Assembly: GCF_020921035.1 (NCBI RefSeq)
Contig: NC_063157.1
Span: forward strand, 5,824,501-5,888,500
DNA length: 64,000 nt
Source: Rhodamnia argentea
Taxonomy: Eukaryota > Streptophyta > Magnoliopsida > Myrtales > Myrtaceae
Reading direction: 5' to 3'
Shown piece after piece: positions 1-10,972 of this stretch. How positions within the stretch are numbered: position 1 is the stretch's first letter; each line of letters opens with the position of its first letter. Both the position numbers and the translations under genes were made by a program. Below the pieces are notes generated by a model. It made no database searches. It was not told the DNA's origin and was given only the letters and a program-made list of their open reading frames with translations.

Positions 1-717
1 CTTAGGGATGGCAGTCGGCTACCTGCAGACATGGTTGTGGTCGGGATTGGAATTCGTCCAAACACGACCCTGTTTGAAGGACAGCTCACGTTGGAGAAGG
101 GTGGTATCAAAGTCAATGGACGGCTGCAATCAAGCAACAGCTCGGTGTATGCGGTTGGAGATGTTGCCACATTTCCAGTCAAATTATTTGGAGAAGCTCG
201 TAGGCTTGAGCATGTTGATTCGGCACGAAAATCAGCACGACATGCCGTTGCTGCAATAATGGACCTAGAAAAGACGGGGGAATTTGATTACCTCCCATTC
301 TTCTACTCTAGAGTATTCGCATTATCTTGGCAGTTCTATGGGGACAATTCAGGGGAAGCCATCCATTTCGGTGATTTCTCGGGAAGTAAATTTGGTGCGT
401 ACTGGGTAAGCAAAGGCCATCTGGTGGGTTCGTTTCTCGAAGGTGGCACCAAGGAAGATTACGAGGCCATAGCCAAGGCCACCAGGCTCAAGCCTGCAAT
501 CGATGACTCTGCCATGCTGGAAACTCAGGGTCTGAGCTTTGCATTGGCTGTTAGTCAAAAACCATCCGCTGTGCCTCCTGTTGAAATTAGCAGTTCCACA
601 TCCACTGTCGTTTTGAAGAAACCGGTCTATGTTTGGCACGCAACAGCCGGTGTGGTGGTGGCCGCATCAGTCGCTGCATTTGCATACTGGTATGGGAGGA
701 GACGTCGAAGGTGGTGA
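1..717 (+). CDS. MDAR4: Monodehydroascorbate reductase, peroxisomal membrane type, 3' end (partial)
   Basis: This is the last exon of an NADH-dependent monodehydroascorbate reductase, which regenerates ascorbate in the ascorbate-glutathione cycle. The frame is open from base 1 to a TGA at 715-717, so the gene starts left of the window. The visible part begins LRDGSRLPADMVVVGIGIRP, the flavoprotein core typical of MDARs, and continues with the FAD-binding segment YAVGDVATFP. The C-terminus has a hydrophobic helix (about 20 residues after KPVYVWHA) and then a basic tail ending GRRRRRW. In Arabidopsis this tail is diagnostic of MDAR4, which is held in the peroxisome membrane. No lesion is seen here, in contrast to the damaged paralogue at 7827-10156, which matches this exon base by base. 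The call of family and subtype is firm; that this copy is expressed is inference. Confidence 0.9.
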   Translation, partial: LRDGSRLPADMVVVGIGIRPNTTLFEGQLTLEKGGIKVNGRLQSSNSSVYAVGDVATFPVKLFGEARRLEHVDSARKSARHAVAAIMDLEKTGEFDYLPFFYSRVFALSWQFYGDNSGEAIHFGDFSGSKFGAYWVSKGHLVGSFLEGGTKEDYEAIAKATRLKPAIDDSAMLETQGLSFALAVSQKPSAVPPVEISSSTSTVVLKKPVYVWHATAGVVVAASVAAFAYWYGRRRRRW

Positions 718-1398
718 GGACATAATTTGTCATCTCAGTTCTTGTGAGTTACTCACGAATGAATACCTGTTGTAGCAATTTATAGATAGGATATTCAATT
801 TACTTGATGAGATGCCATCATTCCTTTGAGCCGGAAGAGAAAAAAGGAAGCTGCTTTGTTTTACACTTTGTGGAGTACGAGATTAGATCTTCACATAAGG
901 ATTGTAAACTATTATTCTTAGTGTAATTTCACTCCACGACTTTGAGCATCTGATGTGTTGGATCTAGTTTGATCAGCATCATATTGCATTATCAATATCT
1001 AGAATACAACCGTCCTGGCATCTATAGGACAGGACATGGCAAAATCTCTTTTGATTTCTCTCTATGCGAATTAGCTCATTCGTTGCTCACTTAGCTTCTG
1101 CGGTTCTGCAATTCTACTTCTGTCTTTCAACCAGTATTTTAAGTCCAGGATCTGATCCTATCTCACCGAACAAATGCGTAGCTGTGATTTTATTTTGGAT
1201 TGTTTATATGATGCAGAACTGATGAGATTTGAGTGGTACCTCACGAACATTTGTTCCAAGTACTGATGTAATTAATCCGCAAGGTCACAGGTTACGTGCG
1301 AATCAAGTCATTAGCAGAGGTCATGTCTGGTTTATCACACTCACTTGTTCACCTGTGGGGAGTTAAAAGCTTTCTTTCTGGGATTTTGCAAGGGTAAC
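718..1398 (+). other. 3' flank of MDAR copy A, duplicated at 10157-10221 plus 16211-16767
   Basis: There is no coding sequence here. The stretch contains the MDAR 3' UTR and downstream DNA. It aligns with the DNA after the second MDAR copy, for example the shared stretches around TTCAATTTACTTGATGAGAT and GCGAATTAGCTCAT. In the second copy the alignment is split by a Copia element. The last five bases, GTAAC (1394-1398), are the left target-site duplication of the solo LTR that follows. Confidence 0.85.
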
Positions 1399-4172
1399 TG
1401 TTGACACCTAAATTTTGACTAAAATTTTCAATCATTAATTAGCATAAAAATTAGGAATTATTTTTAGTTCCTACAAAAATTAGCTCATCATTCGTATTTA
1501 AGTTTGTCGTTTATGCATATCATTTGCATTTTAATTTGAATTGGCGGTGGACAGGTTTAAGTGATAGAGGTTCTGGGTTTAATTTGGTAAATTAAAACCC
1601 ATACATTGGATGTACGGCCAAGTCCTTTGATCATTTATATGGTCAAAATTGTGTACGTGGGTTTTTGAACTTAAATAGATTATGGAAATCAACTAGCCAA
1701 TAATACTAAGATTTTTTTAGTTATTATTTGGTATGACTCCTTGCGATTTTTAAGGAAGAAATCCAAGACCGTGGGATATCAAAAATGATCTGAACAAAAA
1801 TTGTTAGAATCCCTACGATCAAGGGATTTCACGGTTGCATAAAAATCGTGGGAGATTTCTCCTGGGTCTATAAAAGAGGGGAGCTTCGTTGAAAAGAGGG
1901 GGAGCTTTCATAGTGTTATGGTGCAGAAAAGTAAGGGAGCTCCAGAGTACCATAGAGCTTCATCTAGTGGGAGGGTTGGTTCAAAAAAGTGAGCTTCGTA
2001 CTGTGAAAAGGGAGAGCTTCATTAAAAAAAAAAAAAGAGAGAGACTCGTGCAAGATTAACCAATTTGCAGAAGAAGCCAAAGAAGTCTTCAATGGGCAGT
2101 GTTATGTCTCTTATCATTGAGACGACACCCGCACCATACACCATTAAAATCCTTGGTGCCCTTCAGGTAACTCTCTGACAAATTGTCGTCCTTGCACCGC
2201 GACAGGCAAGCTGCTTTTTCCTTTACTTCTACAGTTTTGCCGAGACTCCATCGGAAGCCATCAAAGACCGACCATCTGGGACTCCGCATCCAAGCACCTA
2301 ATGATGATCAGACGAAGACCCAATTGGTGACTCAGCTTTTGCACAACCAAAATTTTCGTTTGGCAACCGAACAATGACGGGTCACCTGCAATCCGTATCT
2401 TTGCTCGTCCCTCATGCGGGATACTACTGTGACTCCGTTAAGCTGCGCCACGATGCGAGTCCCATCTGCGAAGTGATCGAGAAGTCCCATCACTAGTGCG
2501 AGTCGTCATCAGCCGCAAGCCGCTGATCCGCAAGCCTTACTCGCCGGTCCGTCATCCGCAATCTCGTCAAGTTTGGGCCGAATCAAATCTGGAAAGCAAT
2601 TTAGGGTATGGTTCCTATTTCAAATGCTTTCAATATTTGATTGCTTATATGTATAAATTGCCGATTAGATCGCATATTTGGAGAATATTGTTACTTGATT
2701 TAGAACATTGCATAAATGGTTGCTTTGATTGAGGAAATTGCATGTCTAAATTAAGTATCTTGAAATTTTGCAAACTTTGCTTACCTGACTTGAAAGATTG
2801 CGATATCATTTGAATATCTTTGAGATATTGTGGTTGATTATTTGCCTGGAGAATTTTGGCATCGGATCTTGAATGTTTTAGGTATCTCGACATATCACTT
2901 GCTTAATTTGAATTTTTGAAATCTTGCTGATAATCTGGTTAATTCAAGAAAAATCTTTTGAACATATCCAAGATACTCAAGATATCAAAAATCTTTCAAA
3001 ATGTGATCGATTAGGAAAATCTCCTAATCCGCAACTTGCCACGATCAAGGATTTGAATTCAACCGTTAACCGTAAGATTACGGATTAAAGATTGGATTCA
3101 GATATTTGCGAAATGTTTTCAAAAATCGGTTGAGATATCCACTTTCTTGATTGATTTGATTGTCATAATATCTTTAGAATGAATATGCTCTTGCGTGATA
3201 TTTAAAATTCTAAAAGATATTGCATTGCATTTTAGATAAAAATTGCATTAAAATCATGTAGATATTTGCACGTTAATCTAATCTTAGAACAAGTTAATTT
3301 AGATTTGCATTCTAGGATAGAACATGCATATTTGCATTGATTTTCATGTCTAAAATAATTTATCTTTAATATGTTAGGGATTAGGCAAACCCGAACCTTA
3401 AAATATTAAAGATAATTATCTTTAGGCATATTTTTATTTAGGGTCATTCATTAATCCGAAAATACAAAAATAAAAATAAAAATAAAACAAGCTTGCCATG
3501 TCATTTGCATGCTAGGTTTAGATCATATAGAATTTTGCATGTTTAAGTCTTCAATTAATTCGTAAGTCGTGTGGTCCATTTAATTAGATCATAACATCAT
3601 TTGTACATTAGTTTCATTTAATTGCATGTCATCTAGGTTAGTCATGTAGTTAGATTAATTTCATGTGCATGCTTAGGATTTCCTTGCATTTAATTTAATT
3701 CATTTGCATCTTAGATTAAATTCATGCATTGCATATAGGTTAGTCTTTATCTCATTAAAAAGTAAAAATTCAAAAGTGAGAACAATTTGTCTTGGCGTAT
3801 GCTTCCCGCAATTACCTTGACTTCTGGATGTTCAATTAATTGATTGTGCAATCGCATAATAACCTTTGTTAGTGACTTAGGTTAAAATCAATTAATGTTG
3901 CCTGACAAAAACTTTTCATGAAATAAAATGGTACCGAAAGGGCGTTAGAGTAATCTAGCGTAATCAAGTCTCCGGACTTAGAATCTACGGTTCGCTGAAG
4001 TAATTTAGTTCTCCCGCTAATTTACTAAAAATGATTAGTGGCGACTCCAATTCAAATATCTTTGCATGTTAAGTTGCGATTTGGTATGGACTTGGGAGAG
4101 TCCGAGTTAGGTTAGTTGAATAATTAACCTAATAATCCATTAGCCTAGAAACCCGATTTTAAGGTCGCGACA
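1399..4172. mobile_element. Solo LTR, about 2.8 kb, probably Ty3/Gypsy class
   Basis: The element begins TGTTGACACC and ends GGTCGCGACA, so it has TG...CA ends. It is flanked by a perfect 5-bp duplication GTAAC (1394-1398 and 4173-4177). No second LTR, primer-binding site or polyprotein frame was found inside, so a solo LTR left by recombination is the simplest reading. A short non-autonomous element is the alternative. The paralogous sequence near 16763-16771 (CAACTAAAT) is the uninterrupted empty site. The length and the internal GGCGACTCC motif suit long Gypsy-type LTRs, but the lineage is inference. Confidence 0.85.
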
Positions 4173-4180
4173 GTAACTAA

Positions 4181-4455
4181 ATAGTAAGTCCTAAACTTAT
4201 GGTATGGTGACCAATTCAATACTGAACATCTAAATTGTGCTAATTTAGTCCTAAATCTTTTGGCAATTTGTCAACATAGTCATTTCGATCAATTATCCAA
4301 ATAATAGTTTCATGATAGTTTTGCATTTCTTAAAAAGATTTAGGAATAAGTTTGACAAGCCGTCAAAAGATTTAGGACTAAATCGATACATTTAAAAGGT
4401 CTGATTGAATTGGCCGCCATTATAATAGATTTGTGACTCTTTGTACAATTATCCT
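4181..4455. repeat. Foldback element with long inverted arms
   Basis: The left arm (4185-4280) contains CCAATTCAATACTG and TTTAGTCCTAAATCTTTTGG. The right arm (4330-4452), read on the minus strand, gives CCAATTCAATCAGA and TTTAGTCCTAAATCTTTTGA in the same order. The element is non-coding and belongs to the same structural type as those at 22675 and 38027. A shortened relative sits at the matching place in copy B, about 16785-16856. Target-site duplications were not resolved. Confidence 0.6.
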
Positions 4456-5149
4456 AAATACGTGATCCTATCAAGATCTAGATCCGAGAATATTCTTAGG
4501 TTTCTTACATCCCATTTCCCATCCTTCTTACACAAGGACAGAGTGTTTTATGTTGTTTCCTAGGGACCAAGTTTCTACATCGATTTTTAAGGCGCAGAAC
4601 ACGTAACTGAAGAAATCGATTGCTGGCATCGGAATATCATATGTTTATGCTTTGAGCAAAATGTACATATATGAATTTAAGAGCAATGTCACTGAGGTTG
4701 CCATTTGATGGGGTGCGGAATAACGGGTGTAAATGATCACGCAAATCAAAGAAATTAGAAAACTGATAGTCGGGGAAAGAAGCAATAGGAAAAGCAAAAC
4801 GATGAAATTGAAAAACGAAACTCCTTTTAAGAAAATCAAATATCGACTTAACCGAGAATTTTGTAATCCTGAACGAAAAGTGGAGATTCGACACCAAAAA
4901 GGAAAAACAGCAAAAATTCCGAGTAAAAAACCTAAAATGCTCCCACTTTATTTTAAATAAAAATTTAAAGTGAATTTTATTTCAAATAAAAATCTGAAGT
5001 GATTATATCAATCTCAAATTAACGATTATCTTGAAGCTGGTCAAAAGCTTTTTTTTTTCCCAAAAGATCAAGAGCATTTTCGTCTTTTATTTTTATTAAT
5101 TTTTTTTTTTTTTTTTCTTTTCGCATGCGCGGAGGGGCTGAGCGAGGTT

Positions 5150-5393
5150 CGGACTCAACACAATCTGGCGATGACCACCTCGCCGGCCACAGACGAGGCC
5201 GACCCACGCCAGATCACCGCGGCCAACTGTGGTCTAAACTCACGTTGCAAAGAAGTTCCGTCCAAACGAAAAAGCCCAATTACCATAAGCCCTGTGTTCT
5301 AAACTCTACTCGAACTTTCACTCACTCCTCCCCCAGTCTTATCCTATCTTCTTCTTCATCTTCCTCCCCCACCTCTCTCTCTCTCTCTCGACA
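5150..5393 (+). promoter_or_regulatory. Promoter and 5' leader region of the RPL12 gene
   Basis: This is the region directly upstream of the RPL12 start codon. It contains AGCCCA at 5273-5278, the reverse complement of the site II motif TGGGCT that is common in promoters of plant ribosomal-protein and organelle-protein genes. A CT dinucleotide tract occupies 5373-5389 just before the ATG, a usual place for pyrimidine-rich leaders. No convincing TATA box was seen. The exact transcription start cannot be placed from sequence. Confidence 0.45.
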
Positions 5394-5978
5394 ATGGCAA
5401 CCACGGCTCTCTCCACACTCGCCTCCCGCTCTCCATCCTCTTACTCACCGCCTCTCTCCTCCGCTCACCCCCTCAGAACCCAGCCCTCCGCCCTCCGATT
5501 CCCCATCCGGCCCTCGCCCGTCACCCACCTCACGCAACGCCCCGCCACCGCCGTCCGCCCTGTCGCCGCCGTCGAGGCCCCCGAGAAGATCGGGAAGCTC
5601 GGCGACGAGATCTCCAGCCTCACCCTCGCGGAGGCCCGCACCCTCGTGGACTACCTGCAGGACAAGCTGGGCGTGTCCGCGGCCGCGTTCGCCCCAGCAG
5701 CGGTGGCCGTGGCGCCGGGAGCTGACGGGGGAGCGGGAGGGGCGGCAGCGGCGGTGGAGGAGAAGACGGAGTTCGACGTGGTGATAGAGGAGGTGCCGAG
5801 CTCCGTGAGGATAGCGGTGATCAAGGCGGTGAGGGCGCAGACGAGCCTGGCGCTGAAGGAGGCGAAGGAGCTGATCGAGGGGCTGCCGAAGAAGTTCAAG
5901 GAGGGGGTGTCCAAGGACGAGGCGGAGGACGCGAAGAAGCAGCTCGAGGAGGCCGGAGCCAAGGTCGCCATCGTTTAG
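5394..5978 (+). CDS. RPL12: Chloroplast 50S ribosomal protein bL12c precursor
   Basis: A single-exon gene of 194 residues, encoding the nuclear-made L12 stalk protein of the chloroplast ribosome, which recruits translation factors. Residues 1 to about 57 form a Ser/Pro/Ala/Arg-rich transit peptide. The mature part follows near [15 protein letters not shown]. The N-terminal dimerisation domain (about residues 60-95, with [15 protein letters not shown]) leads into an Ala/Gly-rich hinge (about 96-125). The C-terminal factor-binding domain (about 126-194) starts [14 protein letters not shown] and includes [19 protein letters not shown] and ends GAKVAIV. Length and motifs match intact plant orthologues. 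Strong GC bias in the coding part contrasts with the AT-rich surroundings. The gene lies inside duplicated DNA but has no counterpart in copy B. The start is the first ATG, followed directly by the transit peptide. Confidence 0.97.
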   Translation: MATTALSTLASRSPSSYSPPLSSAHPLRTQPSALRFPIRPSPVTHLTQRPATAVRPVAAVEAPEKIGKLGDEISSLTLAEARTLVDYLQDKLGVSAAAFAPAAVAVAPGADGGAGGAAAAVEEKTEFDVVIEEVPSSVRIAVIKAVRAQTSLALKEAKELIEGLPKKFKEGVSKDEAEDAKKQLEEAGAKVAIV

Positions 5979-6236
5979 CGACGGACGATGGAGGTTCGAG
6001 CATCCAATTTGAGGCGATTAACGATAGGGAAAAGGATGGTCTTTAGGGTTTAAATCGGAGCAAATGATTGTTCGTGGGGGGCGAGAGTTGTATTTGCATT
6101 TGTAATTCACTCGTGCAAATCTCCAAATTCTTGTTTTCTTTTTTGTTCTGTTTCTATTGATCTTCCTTGTCACTGGGGTTTCTTTCGATGCAATATGCAC
6201 GGATCTTTGATTGGCAAAAATTGCAGAGGAATGATC

Positions 6237-6460
6237 GATCAAAATCACAGAAGATAGAACCGAAGGACACCCAGTGCTAGCACAGCCATACAAAGACATA
6301 CGATTTGCAAACTCGATACATCCTCGAACCAACGGCATGTTAACATGATGATAAAATTGGTCATGCACACCAAAATGGGAAGTCGACCAGTCATCGACAG
6401 GGTCCTGAGGAGCTTCATCTGCGGACCTTTTGATGGTTATAACAGGGCACTCCACATGCT
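6237..6460 (-). pseudogene. 3' fragment of the universal stress protein gene (copy A)
   Basis: This fragment matches the last exon and 3' UTR of the complete USP gene at 17022-19514. The minus strand reads HVECPVITIKRSADEAPQD, identical to the C-terminus of the intact protein. The normal stop codon after VDD has changed from TGA to TGG (6387-6389). Similarity ends abruptly at about 6460, inside the last exon, so all upstream exons are missing. It is a relic of the duplication and not a gene. Confidence 0.9.
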
Positions 6461-7826
6461 GTGTTGCTTCATTTCTCATTGGCAGCAGCCATTTGCACCC
6501 ATTAGTTTGCTTCCTTCATTACCTTTTTTGTGAATTAAATCGCTTCGCTTGTACGTTTGCTTTCCCAAAATCTGTTGTCAGTGTTCCGATGTCTCTGCTC
6601 TGTTGGCAAATTGTGCTCTTGGAAGGTTCCGTTTGGCGATTGCTTAGTGTTTTCTGTTTGCGGGTCGTTTGCTGCTTGTCGCTTGGTGCTGTGTTAGCTT
6701 CAGCTCAAATTTGAGTCCGAGTCCAATTCCTTTTACTCAGGATTCGGTTAAATTCAGGGACTTCACTTGCTTGTCGAATTGCGTCAGCTGGAAACAAGCA
6801 TCCTCGTTCGTGTTGACTTGCTAATTGGCTTAACTAGCGGGAGTTTTTTTATTTATTTATCTGAATACTGTTCTTGATGAGAGAGTTGACGTATGGACCA
6901 TTCATTTCTCGCCTTCGTCTAGTTCTTTCTTTTTCAGCATTTGAATCCCCTTCTCGACGTTAAGTACGTTTGCATCCTTGTTTGTAGAATTAAATTGGTG
7001 ACGGTTCAAATCAGCATCTTTTGTCTGGTTCAGCTTGACTGTTGTCATGATTGAGAGGCTTTGCAGTTTAACATGTGGCATTACTGGCATCGTCAAGTCT
7101 ATCCATCCATGCCATGATAGGAGACAGATCTCTCGCAACTAATTTTCAATGCTGGCCTAAGCCAAGAAGGAATCCTGCATTAAGCAAAGGCTATTTGTTA
7201 CCCGAAGGTGTAAATTCTGTCCTCTCTGTTAAATCATCTTAATCATCTTGTTGGATATTCACTTAGATTTATAATACTGATTGGGATAAATCAATAAAAG
7301 TGGCTGAGTGAACTTGTGAACTACATAGGATCTCTGATAATAAATGCAAATTACTCATTCTTCTAGTCCTACTTGTGTAGTTGAACCCTCATTTGAAAGG
7401 TGTCTTTTCCTGTCCAACCTCACACTGTTCTGGTGTTTTACATAAACAGGTGGAATTTTGTGTGGCATATCATACGACTACCTTAAGGATGATCCTACTA
7501 ATATTTAGAGAGCAGTCAACCGTAATAGTAAATGTGATTACAGATCAATCGTAGCAAAGTGGTATGGTGCTGCTAAATTTTGGCTGCAACTCAGTGACTA
7601 CATGTAGGAAAAACCGACAAAGAAGGTCGTTCTTGCTGGGTGTCTTTTCCCTTTGATTCCTCTCTGTTTCTTGATTGGCTCTGTTTACATTTCCTGTGGA
7701 CATTATCTGAGATAAGTTAGGTTCAGACCTACTTGACTCTTAACTTAGAGGAAGCCATCCACATTCCCTGCCCATCTAGTGGCGATCTTGATTTCATTCA
7801 TCTCTGAAGTTTATTGTGACATGCAG
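6461..7826. other. No recognisable gene
   Basis: About 1.4 kb of AT-rich, non-coding DNA separates the USP fragment from the MDAR pseudogene. It should contain the missing first exons of MDAR copy B if these still existed, but no MDAR N-terminal sequence could be read in any frame. No repeat with clear ends was found. Confidence 0.5.
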
Positions 7827-10156
7827 CTCCTGCACGGCTTCCATCGTTCCACACTCGTGCTGGTGCAAATGAAGAAAGACCAACTCCGAAGTGGTACAAA
7901 GAACGCGGTAAGGTTTTCATACTGTTTGGCCCTTTCTGTTCTGTCAAAACCAGCATTTCCTTTTTCCCCGTGGAAGAGATCCGTGTTCAAGTCCAATTCA
8001 TGTTCCTCACTTTTTCCATAGTCTCTAGAGACCTTCTTTCTCACATAGTCAATGAACTTCTGGAACTTCTGTTCCCAGGAATTGAGTTGGTGCTTGGGAC
8101 TCGTGTTAAGTCTGCGGATGTGAGGCGGAAGATTCATTGACAGCTACTGGAGAGACAATACGCTATAAAATTCTTATCATTGCAACAGGTGTACGGGTAC
8201 TGGAACTGCTTTTTCAGCAGTTTAAACTTCTTCTCTTGCATAGTTGATCTACCAAGGTTAAAAGCATAGGAAAAAGATTATGACACAGAGCTTGAGGTTT
8301 GTGATCGAGCAATGTCACACATGTCCGTGTAACTGGCGTTGCCTTCGGCCATTTTCAGGGGAAAATCTCATGCTGCTGAATATAGTTTCCGATTTCAGGG
8401 GCTAGGTTTTTTTTTCCCCCTTGTGCCCGATTTGGTGTTGAAGGGTCTTCATTAGAAAATTTGTGAAAGTATAGGGACTTGTTAGACAAATTATAAGTAC
8501 ATGGTCTGTTAGGAAAAAACGTTTGGATACGAGGACGAAAAGTAAAATCTTTTTCTTATATTTTCTTCCTTTAACATTTCTCCGTATGTAGGCTTTAAAG
8601 CTTGAAGAATTTGCAGTGAATGGATCAGATGCTGAAAACGTATGCTATCTACGGGATTTAGCTGATGCAAATAGAATTGTTGATGTGATGCAATCATGTA
8701 GTGGCTGAAAAAGTAGTCGTTATATAAAGGTCTGTTATCTTGAGTAGTCGTTATATAAAGGTCTCGGCATTTCTCTTCTAATAAATTGTTGATGTGATGC
8801 TGAAAACGTCTTCAATGCCAATTCCGATTTAAGCTGACATAGCTCGTCGAAAATCTGACATGGCTTATTTTTTATTAATATTTGAACTGACATGGCTTGC
8901 CGGAGTTGGCAATGAAGTGATCGTTTTTGAAAAAAATTTGCACTGAAGTGATCGTTTTGAAAGTTTTGGCACTGAAGTGATCGTTTTGAAAATTTTGGCA
9001 CTAAAGTGAATACCGTACATAAATTTTGTCACTTATAATGTATTTAAACCTCGTTTAGCAATCATAACATGGGCATGCCAGTCCTATCAAATCTGAATAA
9101 GCAGTCACAGCACGGCTTGCTGATGACAAAATTATCTAAGAAACTTTTGCATTCTCTTGGTTTCCCTCATCACCAATTTTCTACCTTTCATTAGGCTAGA
9201 TACTCTCCTGAAAGTCTGATCGATTTGATCGATTTGTATTTCTTATAGTGGCTCGCTTGTTTACACCTAAAATCGCCAGTCTCTATGAGGACTATTATGT
9301 GTCCAAAGGAGTGAAGTTCGTTACAGGAACTCTACGGTCATCATTTGATTTTGATTCTAATGGAAAGGTGACGCCTTTACTCCTCTCTTCTCTTCTTATG
9401 GATAAAGAGTTCTGACTTGGCCTCTGTAAGTCCGCTGTCATGCTTAGGGATGGTAGTCGGCTACCTGCAGACATGGCTGTGGTTGGGATTGGAATTCGTC
9501 CAAACACGACCCTGTTTGAAGGACAGCTCACGCTGGAGAAGGGTGGTATCAAAGTCAATGGACGGCTGCAATCAAGCAACAGCTCAGTGCTTGCTGGTGG
9601 AGATGTTGCCACATTTCCAGTTAACTTATTTGGAGAAACTCGTAGGCTTGAGCATGTTGATTCGACAGGAAAATCAGCACGACATGCCGTTGCAGCAATA
9701 ATAGACCTAGGTTGATTGCCTCCCATTCTTCTACTCTAGAGTCTTCGCGTTATTGTGGCAGTTCTATGGGGGACAATTCAGGGGAAGCCATCCCTTTCGG
9801 TGATATCTCAGGGAAGTAAATTCAGTGCGTACTGGGTAAGCAAAGGCCACCTGGTGGGTTCGTTTCTCGAAGGTGGCACCACGGAAGATTACGAGGCCAT
9901 AGCCATGACCACCAGGCTCAAGCCTGCGAGCGATGACTCGGCCAAGCTGGAAACTCGGGGACTGGGCTTTGCATTGGCTGTTAGTCAAAAACCATCCGCC
10001 TCGCCTCCTGTTGAAATTGGCAGCTCCACATCCGCTGTCGTCTGGGAGAAACCGGTCTATGTTTGGCACGCAACAGCCGGCGTGGTGGTGGCCTTGTCAG
10101 TCGCTGCATTTGCATACTGGTATGGGGAAGAGACGTCGAAGGTGATGAGAATCTAA
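7827..10156 (+). pseudogene. MDAR pseudogene (copy B)
   Basis: Degraded copy of the peroxisomal MDAR gene. Readable exons are 7827-7907 (APARLPSFHT), 8079-8196 (ELVLGTRVKS, then a frameshift before GETIRYKILIIATG), 8592-8713 (LKLEEFAVNGSDAENVCYLR), 9249-9367 (ARLFTPKIASLYEDYYVSKG) and 9431-10156. The splice sites between them are still GT-AG; the last intron is only 63 bp (9368-9430). The exon that should carry the NADH-binding GGGYIG loop is missing and replaced by a foldback repeat. In the last exon a 14-bp loss after ATAATAGACCTAG brings in a TGA. Three single-base insertions follow, and the last of them destroys the RRRRRW tail. The first exons are absent. It cannot make an enzyme. Confidence 0.93.
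8735..9045. repeat. Foldback-type repeat inside the MDAR pseudogene
   Basis: The repeat is made of short reiterated units such as GCACTGAAGTGATCGTTTT (four diverged copies, 8917-9010) and CTGACATGGCTTGCCGGA-like units (8835-8905). The same unit types form a clearer foldback element at 58506-58886. It lies where the Rossmann-loop exon of the MDAR pseudogene should be. A perfect 22-bp direct repeat (8712-8733 and 8743-8764) marks its left edge. Confidence 0.6.
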
Positions 10157-10221
10157 TTTATCATCTCAGTTCTTGTGAGTTGCGAACGAATCAATACTCC
10201 TTTTGTAGCGATTGATAAGAG

Positions 10222-10879
10222 TGTTGGGAATTTGGTCTCCAAATCCCATAAGAAGATGAATAAGAAGTGAGGAATGGAGCAAATCCAAACAAACATGTTT
10301 GTCTAATTTTTTTCTTTGAACAAACATGTTCGTTTGGAAGATGTTTGTTTGGGTTTGTGACTCTTTATTCGTTTGGAAGATGTCTGTTCAAGCTCGTGAC
10401 TCTTTACTTTTTTTTTGGAAGATGTCTGTTCGGGTTCGTGACTCTTAATTCTTTTGGAAGATATCTGTTTGGGTTCATGACTCTTCATTCTTTTGGTAGA
10501 TGTCTGTTCAAGTTTGTGACTTTTTGTTCTTAACCGCTTCACTATCTATAAATACAAACATTGACTGTCGCATTTGAGTTGTTGTCATTTTTGTCATTCA
10601 TTCTTCATCTTCATCATTTGTGCGATTATTCTACGAAGTTGGCGTTTGAAGGTTTCCTCCGAAGAAGTACTGCTTTAGAGGAAATGCGTTCCGTTCTATA
10701 CTAGGAGGCAATTGTCCAAGAACCTTGGGTACCGGTAAAGAGGACAAATTTGTCTTAAGGACACAACGTGAATTCGTTGGGCTCGGATCATTCGTCTACA
10801 TTCAAATTACTCGCTTGATCGTAATTCTAGGTTTGTCGATCAACCTTATTTTGTATATACGAACACTTAGGTTCCAACA
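10222..10879 (+). repeat. Left LTR of the Copia element
   Basis: 658 bp, TGTTGG...CCAACA. It differs from the right LTR at many scattered bases and small indels, so the insertion is not recent. A block at about 10330-10530 is made of roughly five diverged tandem units of about 40 bp, each with GAAGATGTCTGTTC and GTGACTCTT cores. TATAAATAC at 10547-10555 is the likely promoter box of the LTR. Confidence 0.93.
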
Positions 10880-10972
10880 ATCTTAAGACAAATTTTGTTC
10901 GTGCTTGGTTCGTATAGTTGTTTTTCGTTGTTAAGTGTTCTATTTTTTGTAATAGAAATTGCTTCAACATTG

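Noticed and set aside
5651..5971. Minus-strand open frame of 106 codons
   Set aside because: Antisense shadow of the GC-rich RPL12 coding sequence; composition is Ala/Ser-rich as expected for such shadows.
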